This document shows, one piece after another, positions 34,790 through 58,512 of a stretch of 64,000 bases of DNA. The DNA comes from Bugula neritina (Eukaryota; Bryozoa; Gymnolaemata; Cheilostomatida; Bugulidae). The number at the start of each line of letters is the position of its first letter. The first letter of the stretch is position 1. The notes beneath the pieces are model-generated. The model was not told where the DNA came from. It worked only from the letters and a program-made list of their open reading frames with translations, and made no database searches. A program made the translations under genes and the position numbers. Where the stretch lies: assembly GCA_964035545.1 (NCBI GenBank), contig OZ037767.1, forward strand, positions 8,484,207 to 8,548,206. The letters run 5' to 3'.

Positions 34790-35690
34790 AGAAGGTACTG
34801 CAAGATGAAGATGTGCTAGGACCAACCCTGTTTTTATGCTATATTAATGATCTTCCAAATTTTCTGTCGTGCAAAGTTAGCCTCTATGCTGATGATACTC
34901 TACTTTACCAAACTGTGAACACCACTAAGGATACAGAAGTGTTCCAAAATGACATCAACGATTTCTATACATTGGTCTAAAAAATTGGAAATGTCCTTCA
35001 ATGAAAAGAAATGCCAGGCAAATAATTTGGTAAAGGGATCTCCATATCACATTACAAACTCGGTATCACATGCCTTGCATGGGAAGAAAACTCCAAGTAT
35101 CTTGGGGTAGCAATCCAGTCGGACCTAAGATTTGATCAGCACATAAGTGGGAAGTGCACCAAGTCCCAGAAAGTCCTTGGAGAGATTAAGCACTTGGTTT
35201 ATGATGCTTCAAAGGACGCTAAGCTACTGGCTTATACAAGTCTATGCAGGCCTATACTTGATTATGCCAATGTGATTTGGCATCCTGGGACTAAAAGCAA
35301 GGTGCATGATATAGAGCTGGTCCAGAGCAGCGTCATACAGTTCATAAGCAATATAAAGGGACACACTGACAGTGCATCTGGGGCAAGGAATGAGTTAGGA
35401 CTCTGGTCGCTGGAAGACAGAACAAAAAACCACTGACTCTTCCAATTGAGGATCAGCACCAGACTCTATCCAGAGCCTATGATGAGATTATTGAAGACAG
35501 TGTAACACTTGTAACTGTAACCAGCGGCTGCCAGAGGAGAGCTCACCTCGATATCAGCAGGAAAAGCAGGTTCCACACTAGCTTCCTGCCACAAAAAGTT
35601 CGTGAGATGCGCGGATAATATAATAAATAATTGCACAACAGCAAATGCTGACCCTGGCCTAATATAAGTTGTCACTAAGGGCTTCTCTAT
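34790..35690 (+). pseudogene. Decayed non-LTR retrotransposon reverse transcriptase, fragment 1
   Basis: Around 34802 one frame reads VLGPTLFLCYINDLPN followed by VSLYADDTLLYQ, containing the YADD catalytic box of LINE reverse transcriptases. After stops and frame changes it continues ILG-VAIQSDLRFDQHIS and then (35194-35436) LVYDASKDAKLLAYTSLCRPILDYANVIW, the thumb region. It is broken by stops and frameshifts, has no N-terminal endonuclease, and cannot be active. Jockey/CR1-like by motif; the clade is not resolved. It lies between DNAL1 and MRPS10. Confidence 0.85.
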
Positions 35691-36039
35691 AGACGTTCCA
35701 GTTGCTGCGAAAGTCCTACCTCAAATGAGGTAATAAACTGAGGTAACTTTTAGTTTTATGTTACCTTAATTTTGAACTTGAAGTTAAACTTAATCTTTAA
35801 GTTTAAGTTTAGGTTTTAGTTTATGTTTATTTTAATTTAATTTTATGTTTATATACATTTGTCATTAATCATGAATATTAGAATTATTGTTATCATTATG
35901 TTTTAATATTACAAACCTGAGTGTTGTAATGCAGTCAAATCTTAAAGTAAATTTGATCAACATGAACATGAGCATATAAGTTATCACATTTGAAAAAGAT
36001 GAACTCTTGAGTCATGAGGCCTCGAAAGTATTCAATCAA

Positions 36040-36380
36040 ACATGTCCTGCCTAAGGCCCCAGAGATGGTAGACTACCTGCTTACACTGTTTCGTGCCGTC
36101 CCATACACGAATATGCAATCCTGTGGGTGTGTGGGATCCAACAATAGGTAGAGACAGTGAGTATCTAGAAATGATGCACCACAGGGCTGTTAGGTTTATT
36201 GCTGGATTAACTGGATGGGAAAGTAATACTGAGGCACCTGGCCTCTAGTCTCTTAAACCGAGGCACAAGACTTTTCATGGAAAGGCTGCAGGAAAAACTA
36301 AAAGAACCACACTCAATCAATGTTGGCACCCATAAACGGCATACCGTGAAATCGCAAGAGATTGTCAAAATATGTTAATA
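36040..36380 (+). pseudogene. Decayed LINE fragment 2 (post-RT region)
   Basis: Broken frames give EYLEMMHHRAVRFIAGLTGW, then LASSLLNRGTRLFMERLQEK, matching the region after the LINE reverse transcriptase (LExVQRRAxRFxxG...LxxRRxxxRLxxxxK). It overlaps in family position with fragment 1, so it is a separate insertion or a rearranged copy. Not functional. Confidence 0.7.
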
Positions 36381-37405
36381 ACCATTAGGTCTGCTGCTCG
36401 GTAAGCTTATATCTGTATAAGCAAACTCACTAGTATATTATGGTAGTTTCTTACAAGTCTCCTTTCTATAATGCTGATGGTGTATGGGGTTAAGTCACAA
36501 CTAAACAGCTATTTGACATTACAAAGGATTCTATACAACACATTCGGAGTGGCAAGTTTTGAATATACCATATGTTATATATAAACTTGCTACTCTCTAA
36601 CCATTTATTATTTTTCTCATTGTTTTTTATTTTTATTTTTTTTATTAAATGTTTTCCACTATGAATATTATAACCTTGTTGTGCTTGCACTTCTCTTTGG
36701 TGGTCTTGTATTTACGATTATCTCATTTAGAGAAGCATGGTTTATAATACTAGTACAATTGAATGATAATTAGTTCGTAGAACTTCAATGATACTACTGA
36801 GGTCATAGGTTTTGACAGTAGCATTTGAAAACAGTGCTGGATTTATATGCTATCCAAAAACAATAGAATTATCATTTTAGTTAGCAATTTTTTAAAGTTT
36901 GACAAAACTGAAATGTAAGCATTAATATAAAGTTTGTTAAAAGAGTAACCTTAATAAATTATTATTATAAAAGATGTTTAACTGTGGAATTATTTTGGGA
37001 CTTTCACGTTTCAAATCACAATCATGTGGTAAAATACAGAAAATTGACACATCACATTTTGATTGTGAGTTTGTGTATGGTTGATTTGAATGATGTATAT
37101 TGTAAAATTATTGTATATATATACTGTATGGTGAATGGTAACTTATATCTCCACAATGGGCTTCTTTCTACATGCTGGCTATTTTTATCCTTATAACTAT
37201 AAAACAAATAAAGGCATTGCTTCTGCCTTTGTTAGTCTGAATTTATGAAAATTAATTGCTTTATATGCGAATTAAAATTATTCAAGTTCTAAAGATGTTT
37301 GTAAACTTTTTGTCACAGATTTTTCTTGTATATAGTTAGATATGCTTACCAATACTTCTACAGGTGCTGCCTGAACCATTAGCGCTGCCATACTGTGTAT
37401 CTACT

Positions 37406-40400
37406 ATGAACTCGTTGCTCACTAAACTTGGGCTCCTAGCTAGGACAAGTGGACCTAGGACTGTATGCTCTAACTATGAAAGGTATGCTGTTCTCTATCT
37501 TACTTACACTGTCTTCTTATTGATATTATCTCATTTGATTCCCCCTGGGTTTTAGTAATTATCATTTTAAAGGCATCGATGCTGTAGCCTAGGATATTGT
37601 GATTGTTATTGTACCTGATATGCTGTGTAGCATGTAATTGATACTTTTCATTCTATTAAATTAGTTTTTACTTGAGGTTTTCTGCTATGAGATTGCTTCA
37701 ACGGTGAGACTAGCTATATTCAGCAATGTGTTCACTTGTTAGAGTTGTAGTACCTACATTTAATTCAGGTAAAATGTAGATCATGTATAAACTCATATAT
37801 AGGAATATTCCCCTCTGTTACACAGAAACTATGCCACTTGTTACTGTATTGTTTATACTAACAGAGTTGCTTTCTACTGATGTACACACTCCTTCGGCAT
37901 GTCTCATTTCTAAGTTTCCAAATTCACTAATCAAAACTAACTCTAGCAAATGCTGTGTAAAAGAATAGGCATGAGCAAATGCTGGAAATATGCCAAGAGA
38001 ATTATTGCCTATAAGACGCCATCTTCTACCTTAACAAACACTTTTGTCTGATAAATTTCTTGATTTAATTTCTGCACAAATACAAATCAATTATTGCATG
38101 AGTAAAACTTGCATATCTGAACTGAGAGTTATTCTCACCAAGTAGGTTGTTCTAAAATATGGAGCTATCCAATATTTAAGTTACCCTATGTCTATACCCT
38201 AAACTGTAGATATGAAATACAACTTTTATTATAAATTTTCTTCACATTTGCTTAAAGTTTTCATCCCATGATAATATATGGTTTTATGTTCGCTGTGGTC
38301 TGCTCCACTCACCATTTTGGCAAATGATTTTTAAAGGCTTCTGTTTTTTGGGGGGTTTCCTGTATTTAATCCTGGCATTACCAAAGGCCCTGCCAGCATT
38401 CGAACTCATGACCTAGCTTTTGCTGAGTCAGTACTCTAACCATTAGACCTTGGCTGCCCCATAATATGCATTCTGTATTATGGAACCGCATATAGATGTT
38501 TAAACTTCAATGCTTTATAAAATTTCTACATGGAGTATCTTTGATATATTCAGCACTATACAATAATTACTACAATTATTGACCATTTTATATAACGTAT
38601 TGAGTTGAATTTCTTTGATTTAGACTATTTAGTAACCTTACAACAGAGACTAAGACATTAGCCAACCAGGCACTCAATACACTACATCCACACAGATGTG
38701 CTTCATCTCGGTTATTCTCTTCAGTCACTCAGGTAAGTATTTAGTGACCCAGCTTCGAAATGATATAACAACGTAAATTATATTCTATAATTCCATTCAT
38801 TATAAGATTAAGTTTAAAATTATATTATGTCCTTAAATAAAGATGTATAATAACATAATATGTAATAATTTGATGTAATATACTTTGTACTACTGAAAAG
38901 ATCATGTAGTAGCCAAACCTACTTCATCATCTGATTATGATAATTCTTAACTGGCTCATTCATAGTACATCTATTTTAACCACTTCCCAGCTTTAATGGG
39001 CTGCATCTAATTTAATGTACCTGACTTTCTTACCTTATGTCCGTAGCTGGTAGAGGGTGGGGTGTAGTACTCCTCCACACTTGCTCGTACCGCTTTGGTA
39101 GGAGTTGCTGGTGGCACGCTAAACTTCCCTGAAGTCAAACCCCCTCGACTGTCTGTCTGTGCACTCGGTTCTCTCATAACTACGTTCTTCTATTTCTCAG
39201 CTTGTTCTTTCTCTCCTGCTTTAAATTATTTGTACAGCCTTGAAATGCGCTTGTATTTTATATACTTGGCATCAGGAGCTAGAGTATTTGTGTAAAGATA
39301 ATTGATATTCTTCCATTGGGGTTTGGGTCTCTTTTAGATAGGTACTCACTTGATTATAAAACAAACAAAACCAAGTCTCAAAAAGTTCACTGTTATTCAA
39401 TACTTGAGCTAAAAGTACAGATACTAAATTAATATTCTACAGACACTCACTGTTCTAAATCCTGTTTAGTAGCTTTTAAAACTATTAGAGTTTCTACTTC
39501 AGTAAACTGAATAAATTCAATTAGATTTTGCCACACAGTACAGTACGCCACTTGTGATAGTACTCAACACCTTACCTTGTACACCTCTAGCTACCTCCCT
39601 CTCAGATGCTGAGTACAAGCGTTGCACACACTAGCACTCAGTGGTGTGCTGCTATAGATTATATATTCTAGGAAATATTTCCTACTTTATCCTAGGAAGA
39701 TGACACTTCATTAGCTGCCCAGTCTCTCCTCAATACTTTTCAAAATAATTAGGATTTTGAATCAATAGTCACATTGCATGTTATCTAATAATCTCAAAGA
39801 TGCATCTATTTCTGTGTTGTGTATGATAAGTCCTTCATACCTGAATATAGTTCTCATGTCTTTAGGAGTTCATTCACATTTTGCTTTAATAGCTACCTAT
39901 TGGGCACATGCTAACACACACAGGCACATATACACACATATATGCATATCATATGATATTAATATGAGGGAGCAGCCGTGGTCTAGGGGTTAGAGCGTTC
40001 GGAAGTTGTGGGTTCAAACCCTGACCAAGGCCATTGGTGATGTTAGGAAGAGCATCCAGTCATAATTGCTCCCTGTGCCTCATTTAAACAAGTCCTTAGC
40101 CCGTTCTAGCAAAAACCCTTACCATCAGGGGTTTCTCACAGGGATAGCGACTATAAACTTGCGTGAGTTTTTATATGATATTAATAGCAACAAATACACA
40201 GGTATATATTAAAATAAGGAAACCTTAGTGCAAACCTACAAAAACATTTCTAGTTAATGTTTATATATAATGACAATTTCTCTCAATGCAAAATATTAGC
40301 ATCTTTTCAACGTGCTGTAAGAGCTCAGTATTACTATTTAATTTGGACACCTTTAAATTTTAATGTGCTACTAGCAAATCTCATGCATTATGTAATATAT

Positions 40401-42093
40401 CCAGGCAGCACACACACAGATCAGCTCTAACATATTATTGTGACATTTAGAGGTAAAATATCTGTAGACTTGATAGTCATAATATCAGAGAAAGCAAACC
40501 TTGGCGAACAGAATAAGCATAGCATACGCAAGAATAAAAGATATAAACTGCATTTTTACATTGCATTTTAATACAGGATTCATCTCCCTCTGCTGGTGCT
40601 CCTGAACCGGATGACCTGTATAAAACTATACAAGTGGAGGTGCGAGGTCATGACCCTTCGGTGTTAAAAAGCTACGAGTTCTTTGCAACAGAAGCTGCTA
40701 AGCTACTCAACATATTGCATACCAGGTATAGTTGTACATCAGGGCTCTCCTAAAGCAAGTGTGTTGCCCCCCCCCCCCTGATATTCTGGGAATACATTGC
40801 ATGTTATATTTTAATTCTATTCTCATGATATTCTATCCAATATAAACTAACAAAATCCATTAATAACTTGATTATAGTAATTATGTAATTGTTGCATTAT
40901 GTGAACAGGCAACATTCCTTTACTAGCTGAAGTTACCAAAGTACATTATATTTTTTGTTCTTAAGGCAAACACCCACACACTTGGTTTACAAGAGAGTTT
41001 TCGAAACTATCACTGCGTTTCCATTATCGCATTATGCGAATGGATTTTTTCATTCGGCTAATGGAAACAGTTACATCGGATGAAACCGCAACTATAAGGT
41101 AATGCAAACCACAAACCACAAATAATCCGTACGAAGCATTCATTCGCATTATGCGCAGTCATGGAAACGCAGTGTATAACAAAAAATCGGTAATTTTATA
41201 TTTTAGCTAAATTCTGTGGGAAAAGTTTAGTTTTTCTGCAAGAAATTGCCTTACTGTCTTTGTAGGTAGCATCTCAGTTGTGTACATAGTTCTGGGGTAA
41301 TGTGAGGATAATTCCTGAAACAGTAGCTGCCTTCAGTTTTCACCCACATTATAGTTGAATATTAAATTGTGGGTAGTAATGTGAAACTTCTACCCAATTG
41401 GGTGGATTTGCCATACTATCTTTGGGAAAGTTTATCAGTAAATGCACCTATTTCAGTGAAACTCCTCCAAAGATAATCGACAAGTGGACACTACTCAAGT
41501 CTAGACACAATTATGGCAAATATCATAAAGTACAGTATGAAGCTAGAACTCATTTCAAGGTTATAAATGTAAGTGCACAACCTTGTTGCTATTAATGCCT
41601 AGCCGAAGCTCTCGGCCAGTTTTTGCCTTTTCAGTTTTAGAGTTGGCAATACACAATGCTGCATTCTATGGAGATATTTAGTAACACTTACAATATGAAT
41701 AGACTTGGTCTACCACACTGCTGTGTACTGTATGTGTATATCTTTCAGCTCACGAATCTAACTGGATCAACTGCAGATACATATCTTGAATACATACAGA
41801 GAAATTTACCAGAAGGTGTAGCTATGAAAGTCACCAAGGTATTATGTTGTAGTATTTGCAGTTATTGACTTGTAATAGCTTTTAATCAATAATGGTTGAA
41901 AATTAACATAATTTCCATAAAACTGACCTTTGCATTATGTACCAAAAAACTCCAAACCCTTGAGGATAATTTTTTTAAAAAACATTTTACGAAAAATTCA
42001 ATTTATTTGCTGATATGTTTACAGACGAGGATAGAAGCACTTCCTGCTCATATCAAACCACCAAGGCCATCGCAAGAGCACGCAGTGGAATAA
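37406..42093 (+). CDS. MRPS10: Mitochondrial ribosomal protein S10 (uS10m)
   Basis: Component of the mitochondrial small subunit head. Exons: 37406-37482, 38624-38732, 40577-40725, 41457-41568, 41749-41838, 42025-42093; phases agree, total 201 aa, the same as the human protein. Landmarks: [82 protein letters not shown]. The N-terminus ([18 protein letters not shown]) is basic and Ser/Leu-rich like a matrix-targeting sequence. The exon 4 donor is taken as AAT/GTAAGT rather than AAG/GTTATA because only the former restores the expected spacing to LTGSTAD. The frame is open upstream to a possible acceptor at 37363 (CTTCTACAG), so the start could be further upstream. AATAAA lies at about 42134. 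Confidence 0.93.
38330..38462 (-). mobile_element. Second tRNA-headed SINE type, partial
   Basis: In the reverse direction it begins GGGGCAGCCAAGGTCTAATG, continues GTTAGAGTACTGACTCAGCA and has the box-B-like GAGTTCGAATGC, then GGCCTTTGGTAATGCCAGG. Head and body differ from the 19310 family, so it is a related but separate SINE. It lies in an MRPS10 intron. Confidence 0.7.
39968..40172 (+). mobile_element. Full-length SINE copy with target-site duplication
   Basis: Same family as 19310-19526: GGGAGCAGCCGTGGTCTAGG, GGTTCAAACCC, GTTAGGAAGAGCATCCAGTC, CACAGGGATAGCGACTATAA. A 14-bp direct repeat ATATGATATTAATA lies on both sides (39951-39964 and 40173-40186). It is inserted in the sense direction in an MRPS10 intron. 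Confidence 0.92.
40767..40778 (+). repeat. Poly-C run (12) downstream of MRPS10 exon 3 donor
   Basis: Twelve consecutive C, about 42 bases after the donor at 40726. It is one of only four C/G homopolymers of eight or more in the window; the others are G runs at 1472-1479, 7861-7872 and 52319-52330, in minus-strand introns. Confidence 0.9.
41011..41174. mobile_element. MITE-like element with terminal inverted repeats, copy 2
   Basis: Ends CACTGCGTTTCCATT and ATGGAAACGCAGTG form terminal inverted repeats; the inner words CATTATGCGAATGGA and ATTCATTCGCATTATGCG also pair, so most of the element can fold. TAT flanks both ends, possibly a short target duplication. No ORF. It lies in an MRPS10 intron; copy 1 is at 22206. 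Confidence 0.8.
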
Positions 42094-42635
42094 AATGCTA
42101 CAGAAATTTTTATATTAGAAAGTTTTTATTTGAAATAAATTTAAGGATATGTCCTAATTATCAAACAATATTAAATTATAAAATAAAACATACATGGATT
42201 TATTTTATTTCAAATTGTGTAAAATAATTTCCATGCTATTATATTTACATAGCGATATCATTAGAAAATAAAAGTGCTACTCGATGGTTAATAATCAAAA
42301 CAGTGAAAACCTGTGATAGGATTTGTACCAAGTGTGAATGCTCAGGTGTAAAAATTTCAAATAAAAATTGTCCAAATACTAAAATGAATTTAAGTGGTTA
42401 AAATAATTGTATAAAAGTACAACTAAATGTGCATTAACTATTAAAGCACTTGTTAATACTGTCAGCTAATCAAATCAAATGCCTGTAAAAATATAATTAC
42501 TGTAAATAGCTTAGAGAGTCACAGGTTGCACTGAATAAGTTGAAGGTTTGCTCTGTTGGGTTCCCAGGAACTCATTTACTACCAATTCCACTGGTGGCCA
42601 ATCACCACCATTTATGCCAAATAAGGCGGTGGCGG
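42094..42635. other. Convergent 3' region between MRPS10 and FER
   Basis: No exon recognised. AT-rich; it contains AATAAA words on the plus strand near 42134 and 42181, and TTTATT near 42200 usable by the minus strand. The MRPS10 and FER 3' UTRs must share these 540 bases. Confidence 0.5.
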
Positions 42636-53051
<10,416 letters not shown>

Positions 53052-56000
53052 TAGTATCTGTCGGTCAACTAGGCCTTTACATATTTAGCTGCAGTATAAC
53101 ATATAAGTCCTTTAGAAGCAGGCTCTATAGTATAAGGACTAAACTTAGAATCTGCTATCAGAGAAAGATTTTGGTATATGCTTTAACAATAGAGTAAGAC
53201 TGCTGTGAGGTGTAGTTTGCAGAAGCCTCATCACATGACCAAAGCAAATAATCTTATCAATTTTGGCACTACTCTAACAACAATTTTCTAGCTCAAATTA
53301 GAAATTTAGATACTTTAAAATAATATTAACAAAACAATTCTAGATAATATGGCTACTTTCAAGTGCATACAAGAAAAGGAAGTAAGTCAAGTTGTGAACA
53401 ATAACCAATAAAGCATACATAATAGAATCCATTCAAGTGACAACAATAAAGAGCCATTATTTGAGGTGGGCATTTTTTAAAACATCACAGTGGCATACAT
53501 TTACTAGATGGCACTTTGGCTATTGCCGTGGTTTAATCAGAAGTGATGTGTGCAAAATCAAAATACTAATATCAAAATATTTATGGGTCTCTAATAATTT
53601 TTTCCATAAAGCCTAAATGGCATGATGATTTCTTAGCCAAGAGTAAGTTTTTGGAATTTTATGTAAATCGGCTCTTCAATTTTATTAACTTGATACTTTA
53701 AGAAATATTCAGCAATGGCGTACTAAGTGCTTATACTAATCAGTTTATGACAATATCCTAATGACAAAAAAATTAACTTATCTTTTAGCCTCATCAAAAA
53801 TTTCACTTAGCAGCGAGAAGATGCACAAATCTTATGCTCAAGTGTTACTTTATGTTATACCCAAATCCAGCTTTGCATATGTCCCATTACTCAATTTTTA
53901 ATTGAGAATTGTGCCCACTATGATGGCACTTCTTTAACCTAGTTATCAAGAGCAGATTTAAAACTTATCTTATTACATGAAATTCAAACTAGGCAATACA
54001 ATTGTGTTTTTCAGGAAATAAGCATTCAAGTAGTGACAAGCATTACCACTTCAATCAATATAGTAAAAATAGTTCCTTGGTGGAAATGCTTTAAAAAAGA
54101 TAAAAACTTGATTTTTTTGTTGTCATTATTTGCTTATTGAGTAACACTGGAGTGGCAACTAGAATGTAAATCCCACTACCACTCTGTCTAGCAGGATTGT
54201 CAGACTAAACAGTATACAAAAGTGTGTGGCCAAACTAAGTTATTTTTGTCTTGGGCTGTCTTTTCAAGAGAGTAGCTGTGAATGCTAGGTGCAACATATT
54301 ATGTAATGACTTAGTGATTTTAGTATATTATAGTCAGTAATATATTTTCAACCACTTGATCTAAATTATTACTGTTCATTTCAGTGTAGGACTATAGGTG
54401 GTTCAATAAACAACAATCAAACTTAAATAAAAATGAGTTTGGGTTTTACTTTGTCCTCTAGTTTTGGCCTTTAGATTAGGATTTTGCTGGGCCAAGTGAA
54501 ACTGGAACTCAAAGCCAAACTGCAGGTTTAAGAGTAAAACTAAGTGCTAGTAACACTAACAGTGTTCAGCCTCAAACTAATACCATTAGTAATACCCATA
54601 CTCATATCCAGATTGAGGATGATATTCATGGACTCAATTTCATTGTCATACGACATACTAATACTCATAAACATAATCATACTGATACTGACATCCATAG
54701 TCAATATGAGCTTTAATGTCAGACTCATAGTGATATCCATACTGATAGTATTCCGCTATACTCAGTGTGAGTAGCTGTAAGTGATACTCAATCTCATACT
54801 CGTGTGATAGTCATGCCCACTTAATTTTACTAATAGTAATACTTATAGTTATACTTATACTTACAGTCATACTCATACTGATACAAATAGTAATACTAAT
54901 ACTAATAGCAACAATAATACTTATACTTATAGTTATACTAAACCTTATAGTTATAGACTTACTCTCAGAACTACCATTTAGTTTTATTCTCAACCTTAGG
55001 CTTATGGCTTATACTAATACTTATACTTATAGACTTACCCTATAGTACTACTACTAGTACTAGTAATACTATTGGTACTACTAGTACCAATAGTATAACA
55101 TTAACTTAAGTATGAGTATCAGTTAAACTTAAAGTTAAAGTGAGTTAAAGTTAAATAAGTTCAAGTTGAAGTAATAACTGATAACTATAACTATAAGTAT
55201 GTATTACTATTACTATTGCTGTATTAGCAAAAAAATTTCCGTACATTATAAGTGGTGTAGTATAAGGATTTACTAAGCAATGCGGGTTTTTCTTAAATTC
55301 TACTTAAATTTGAATGTTTATGAATTCAATTCAGTTTCACATTTTACTTTTAGTTCATAATTGCCTAAGCAACTGCCCAGTTATGTCTATTATTTCCCCT
55401 TGCCTACTTCCTTTCTCAGACTTAGATAGACTAAAGTTTTTTTAAGTTTTGAAAGCAATAGTTATCATCCGGTAGCCAGAATGAGACGTAAATTTGTAAA
55501 GTTAGAGATGTGAAGAAATAAGGCTTTCTGCCGCTACGTCATGAAGCAAGATGGCACATGACTTTTTAAACATTACACTTGCTCTACAGTTACCATCAGC
55601 TTAATTAGTTAATAATTATTAGTTATAGACATATAAGTATAATTTCCTATACAACCTCCAAGGCCAAAGAGCTTGAAATTTAGTGCTGGTTGACATTTTG
55701 TGAAGAGGGGCTTCTAGCCTTTGTGATATTTTGGAATAGAACTAGAAGCAAAATGAAAATAAAAATGAAAACTGGTAGTAGTACTACCACTAGTAGTACT
55801 AGTAGTAGTACTAGTAGTAATAGTACAATTTAAACTAAAATTTAAATTATAATTGAATGTAAATTAAATTTTATTATTATAACTATTATGATTATTTAAT
55901 AAATTAATGATAATAATTATAAATATAAGTATTACTATTAGTTAATAAATAATAACTAATAGTAATAAATATAATTAATATTATAACTAGCTATAAATTA

Positions 56001-57016
56001 AAGATTAACTTTAAGTACAACTATAAGTATAACTGTATAAGTACAACTATAATATTAATAATAATGATTATGATAATCATAATGATATTCATATTGATGA
56101 TTACTTAAACTTTAAAGTTGAACTTAATCAGTTAATCATAATGTCTTAATGATAACCATAATGATTAATGATACTTTTATAACTGAAGTATAAGCCTAAG
56201 GCATAATGATACTCATACTAATAATGAGAATCTTAATCATAATGATAAATTTTGATTAATCATCATTATGATTATAATTATCATAATTGATAATTAATAT
56301 TATGCGACGACTTTTGCAATTAATATTATTAATACTTTCAATTCAAATAACATTTGGAGCTTATAGTTATATTACCTATCATAAATAAGTTTGAGCATGC
56401 CCGGGCTACCTTTGCTGTGATGAATGGAGAAAGGGCTAGTTTAAATGGCTATCAGGTACTACTAGCCATCATTTCTAAAGTAAGCAGTCTATGCCCAACA
56501 GTTGAGCTGACCAGTTGCAGATTCAGATAACAGGTTTAGATTAATGGATATTTATGACTAAGTTGGTAACATGAAATGTAGTACGTGTTGAAGGAGATTT
56601 TAGGTAAGAATGGCACAGGTAATAATGGCATAGGTAAAAATGGCACAAATGAAAAAGTAGGTAAAAATGACATTTCAGTTAATTTGTTGGTAATGGTTTC
56701 AGATGATTGAAAGGTGAGAGCCTGGGCTTCACTGAAAGTCACTCAAAGTATGAGCAAATTTAAAGATAAATTTAAATTTTAAATTAGTTGAATAAAATTG
56801 TAAGTGAGGTGCACAGAGGAAGTAATTATTGTTCTAGCAAAAAGTTTTTTTCTTTGTATTGATAACTTTTAGCGAGTGATCAAATTAAGTTTATAGATTT
56901 ATTCTATTAATAGCTATATACTTATACAGTTGTATGAGTATTGCAAATAGTTTGACTAATCCTGTCTTCATTGTATTCTAGAGCCTAGCGATATTGGATC
57001 TGATCTTCACAAGGAA
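53052..57016. other. FER-MRPL14 divergent intergenic region with low-complexity tracts
   Basis: Four kilobases between divergent starts. 53100-54500 is AT-rich without recognisable features. 54540-55250 and 55780-56300 are diverged TACTAATAG / ATAATCATAATGAT sequence of the same kind as at 26440-28440, with short stop-free frames that are by-products. Small GGTAAGAATGGCACAGGTAA-type duplications lie at 56600-56660. No coding exon or RNA gene was recognised. FER upstream elements must lie at the low end. Confidence 0.6.
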
Positions 57017-58512
57017 ATGCAGAATTTTTTAGGTTTATCAAGGCAAGGTGTGTTTGGTTGCCTGGCACACTCTAGATTAATAAGGTTAGCTCAATTTTAT
57101 GTTCAATCATTTAAATTTATTTTGTCCAGTTATTTATCTGTATAATACCTTTCATTTTCTTTATTTACATGAAAGTTTGTAAAAGTTGTGAATGTAAAAT
57201 AAAACATAGTTTTGTTGCTTGATTCCCAACCTTAAACATACTGAGTAAATAGCATTGGTCTGCTGTCAATTTGGCAAAGTTGGAAAGTGCGAGAGCTGTA
57301 ATGTCTTGATGTGCTATGCCTTCTCTGGTCTTCATATCCAGTTGTTCTACAGTTTATCTTAGAAGCTTAGCATAATTGTTTACAGATGAAATTTTTATTT
57401 TTTAAAGCAAATTATATTTAATTTTTGCAAAACCGTTTGACCCAAAGTGGAGACAACAAATGGTTTTAAGAAAAAAGTTATGTTGAATTTGTTGTCATTG
57501 TGCCAAGCATATCAATGGCTGTACAAGTTACATTTTCTAGTAGTAATTACTTGACATGTTTAATGATCACTTTTAGTACAACCTCTCACAACCCACAAAT
57601 ACAGTTGAGAACAAGACTAAAAGTTGTAGATAACAGTTTATTAGGGAAAGAAGCTGTGGAGAGAGGCAGACCAGCATATTGTATACACGTCTACAAGAAA
57701 TCTCGTTAGTACTGCAGTTACACACATTTTATAGTTATCAGTCATGATTTATTTTACTTTAGAGTGCCCATATGCTAAAAAGGTGCAAGATTTTATAATT
57801 GTTCTAGTTTTCACTTCACAGCTTGTGTGGACACTTGACAACATGTTAGAACAGTTGGCGCTGCCGAAACTTTTAGCCCACTCCCACTTAGAAAAGGTCC
57901 TTCAGTTAACTGGGCATGTGCTTCAAATTGTGCACTACTTCAGGATGTTTGCATGACACTATTCAACTCTTGATTCAATTTGTAGTGGACCAACAGTTGA
58001 ATATAGTTTTTAAATCACCTGCAACTCAATAAATAACCATCTAATTTGCTGACATGTTTTTATTTTGTAGCTGTTCTAGTACTTTTCAATCTCGAGGTTC
58101 TAATTTTACAATCGTTACCTCTATATTGTAGTTAATGCACAAGTGATACAGGCTTAAATTATCAATTTGCTGGTCAATAAAATGTCCAATTCATGAATTT
58201 ATTTACTAGAATATTTTCTGATTCATGCATGTCAAGGTTCAGCTGCATATCTATTCCTGTGTTGCAGGAGTTGGCACTACTGGAGATATAATACGAGTAG
58301 CTATTAGAGGACAACCCAAGAAAGCAGTACTAGTAGGTTGTAAACAAAGACAGAGGCATGGTGTGCCTAGGTTTGACTCTAACAATATCGTATTACTAGA
58401 AGACAATGGTATGCCTTCTGCAACCAAAATTAGAGTTCCGATACCCAATATGCTAAAATCGAAAGGCAAAGAAGTTGCTAAAATTTTACCGAATGCAACG
58501 AAATTTGTATAA
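57017..58512 (+). CDS. MRPL14: Mitochondrial ribosomal protein L14 (uL14m)
   Basis: Large-subunit mitoribosome protein. Exons 57017-57084, 57577-57704 and 58268-58512; phases agree; 146 aa (human 145). Landmarks: RLKVVDNSLLGKE, PAYCIHVYKKS, VGTTGDIIRVAIRGQPKKA, PRFDSNNIVLLEDNG, ATKIRVPIP, and the C-terminal KFV. The N-terminus (MQNFLGLSRQGVFGCLAHSR, then STTS) has the character of a matrix-targeting presequence with a cleavage-like STT. An acceptor-like TTCATTGTATTCTAG with a branch-like TGACTAAT ends 37 bases before the ATG. Confidence 0.95.

Noticed and set aside
39045-39300. GC-richer block with a 66-codon ORF in the MRPS10 intron
   Set aside because: No motif is recognisable and the MRPS10 phases are complete without it; it may be an old repeat, but nothing supports an assignment.
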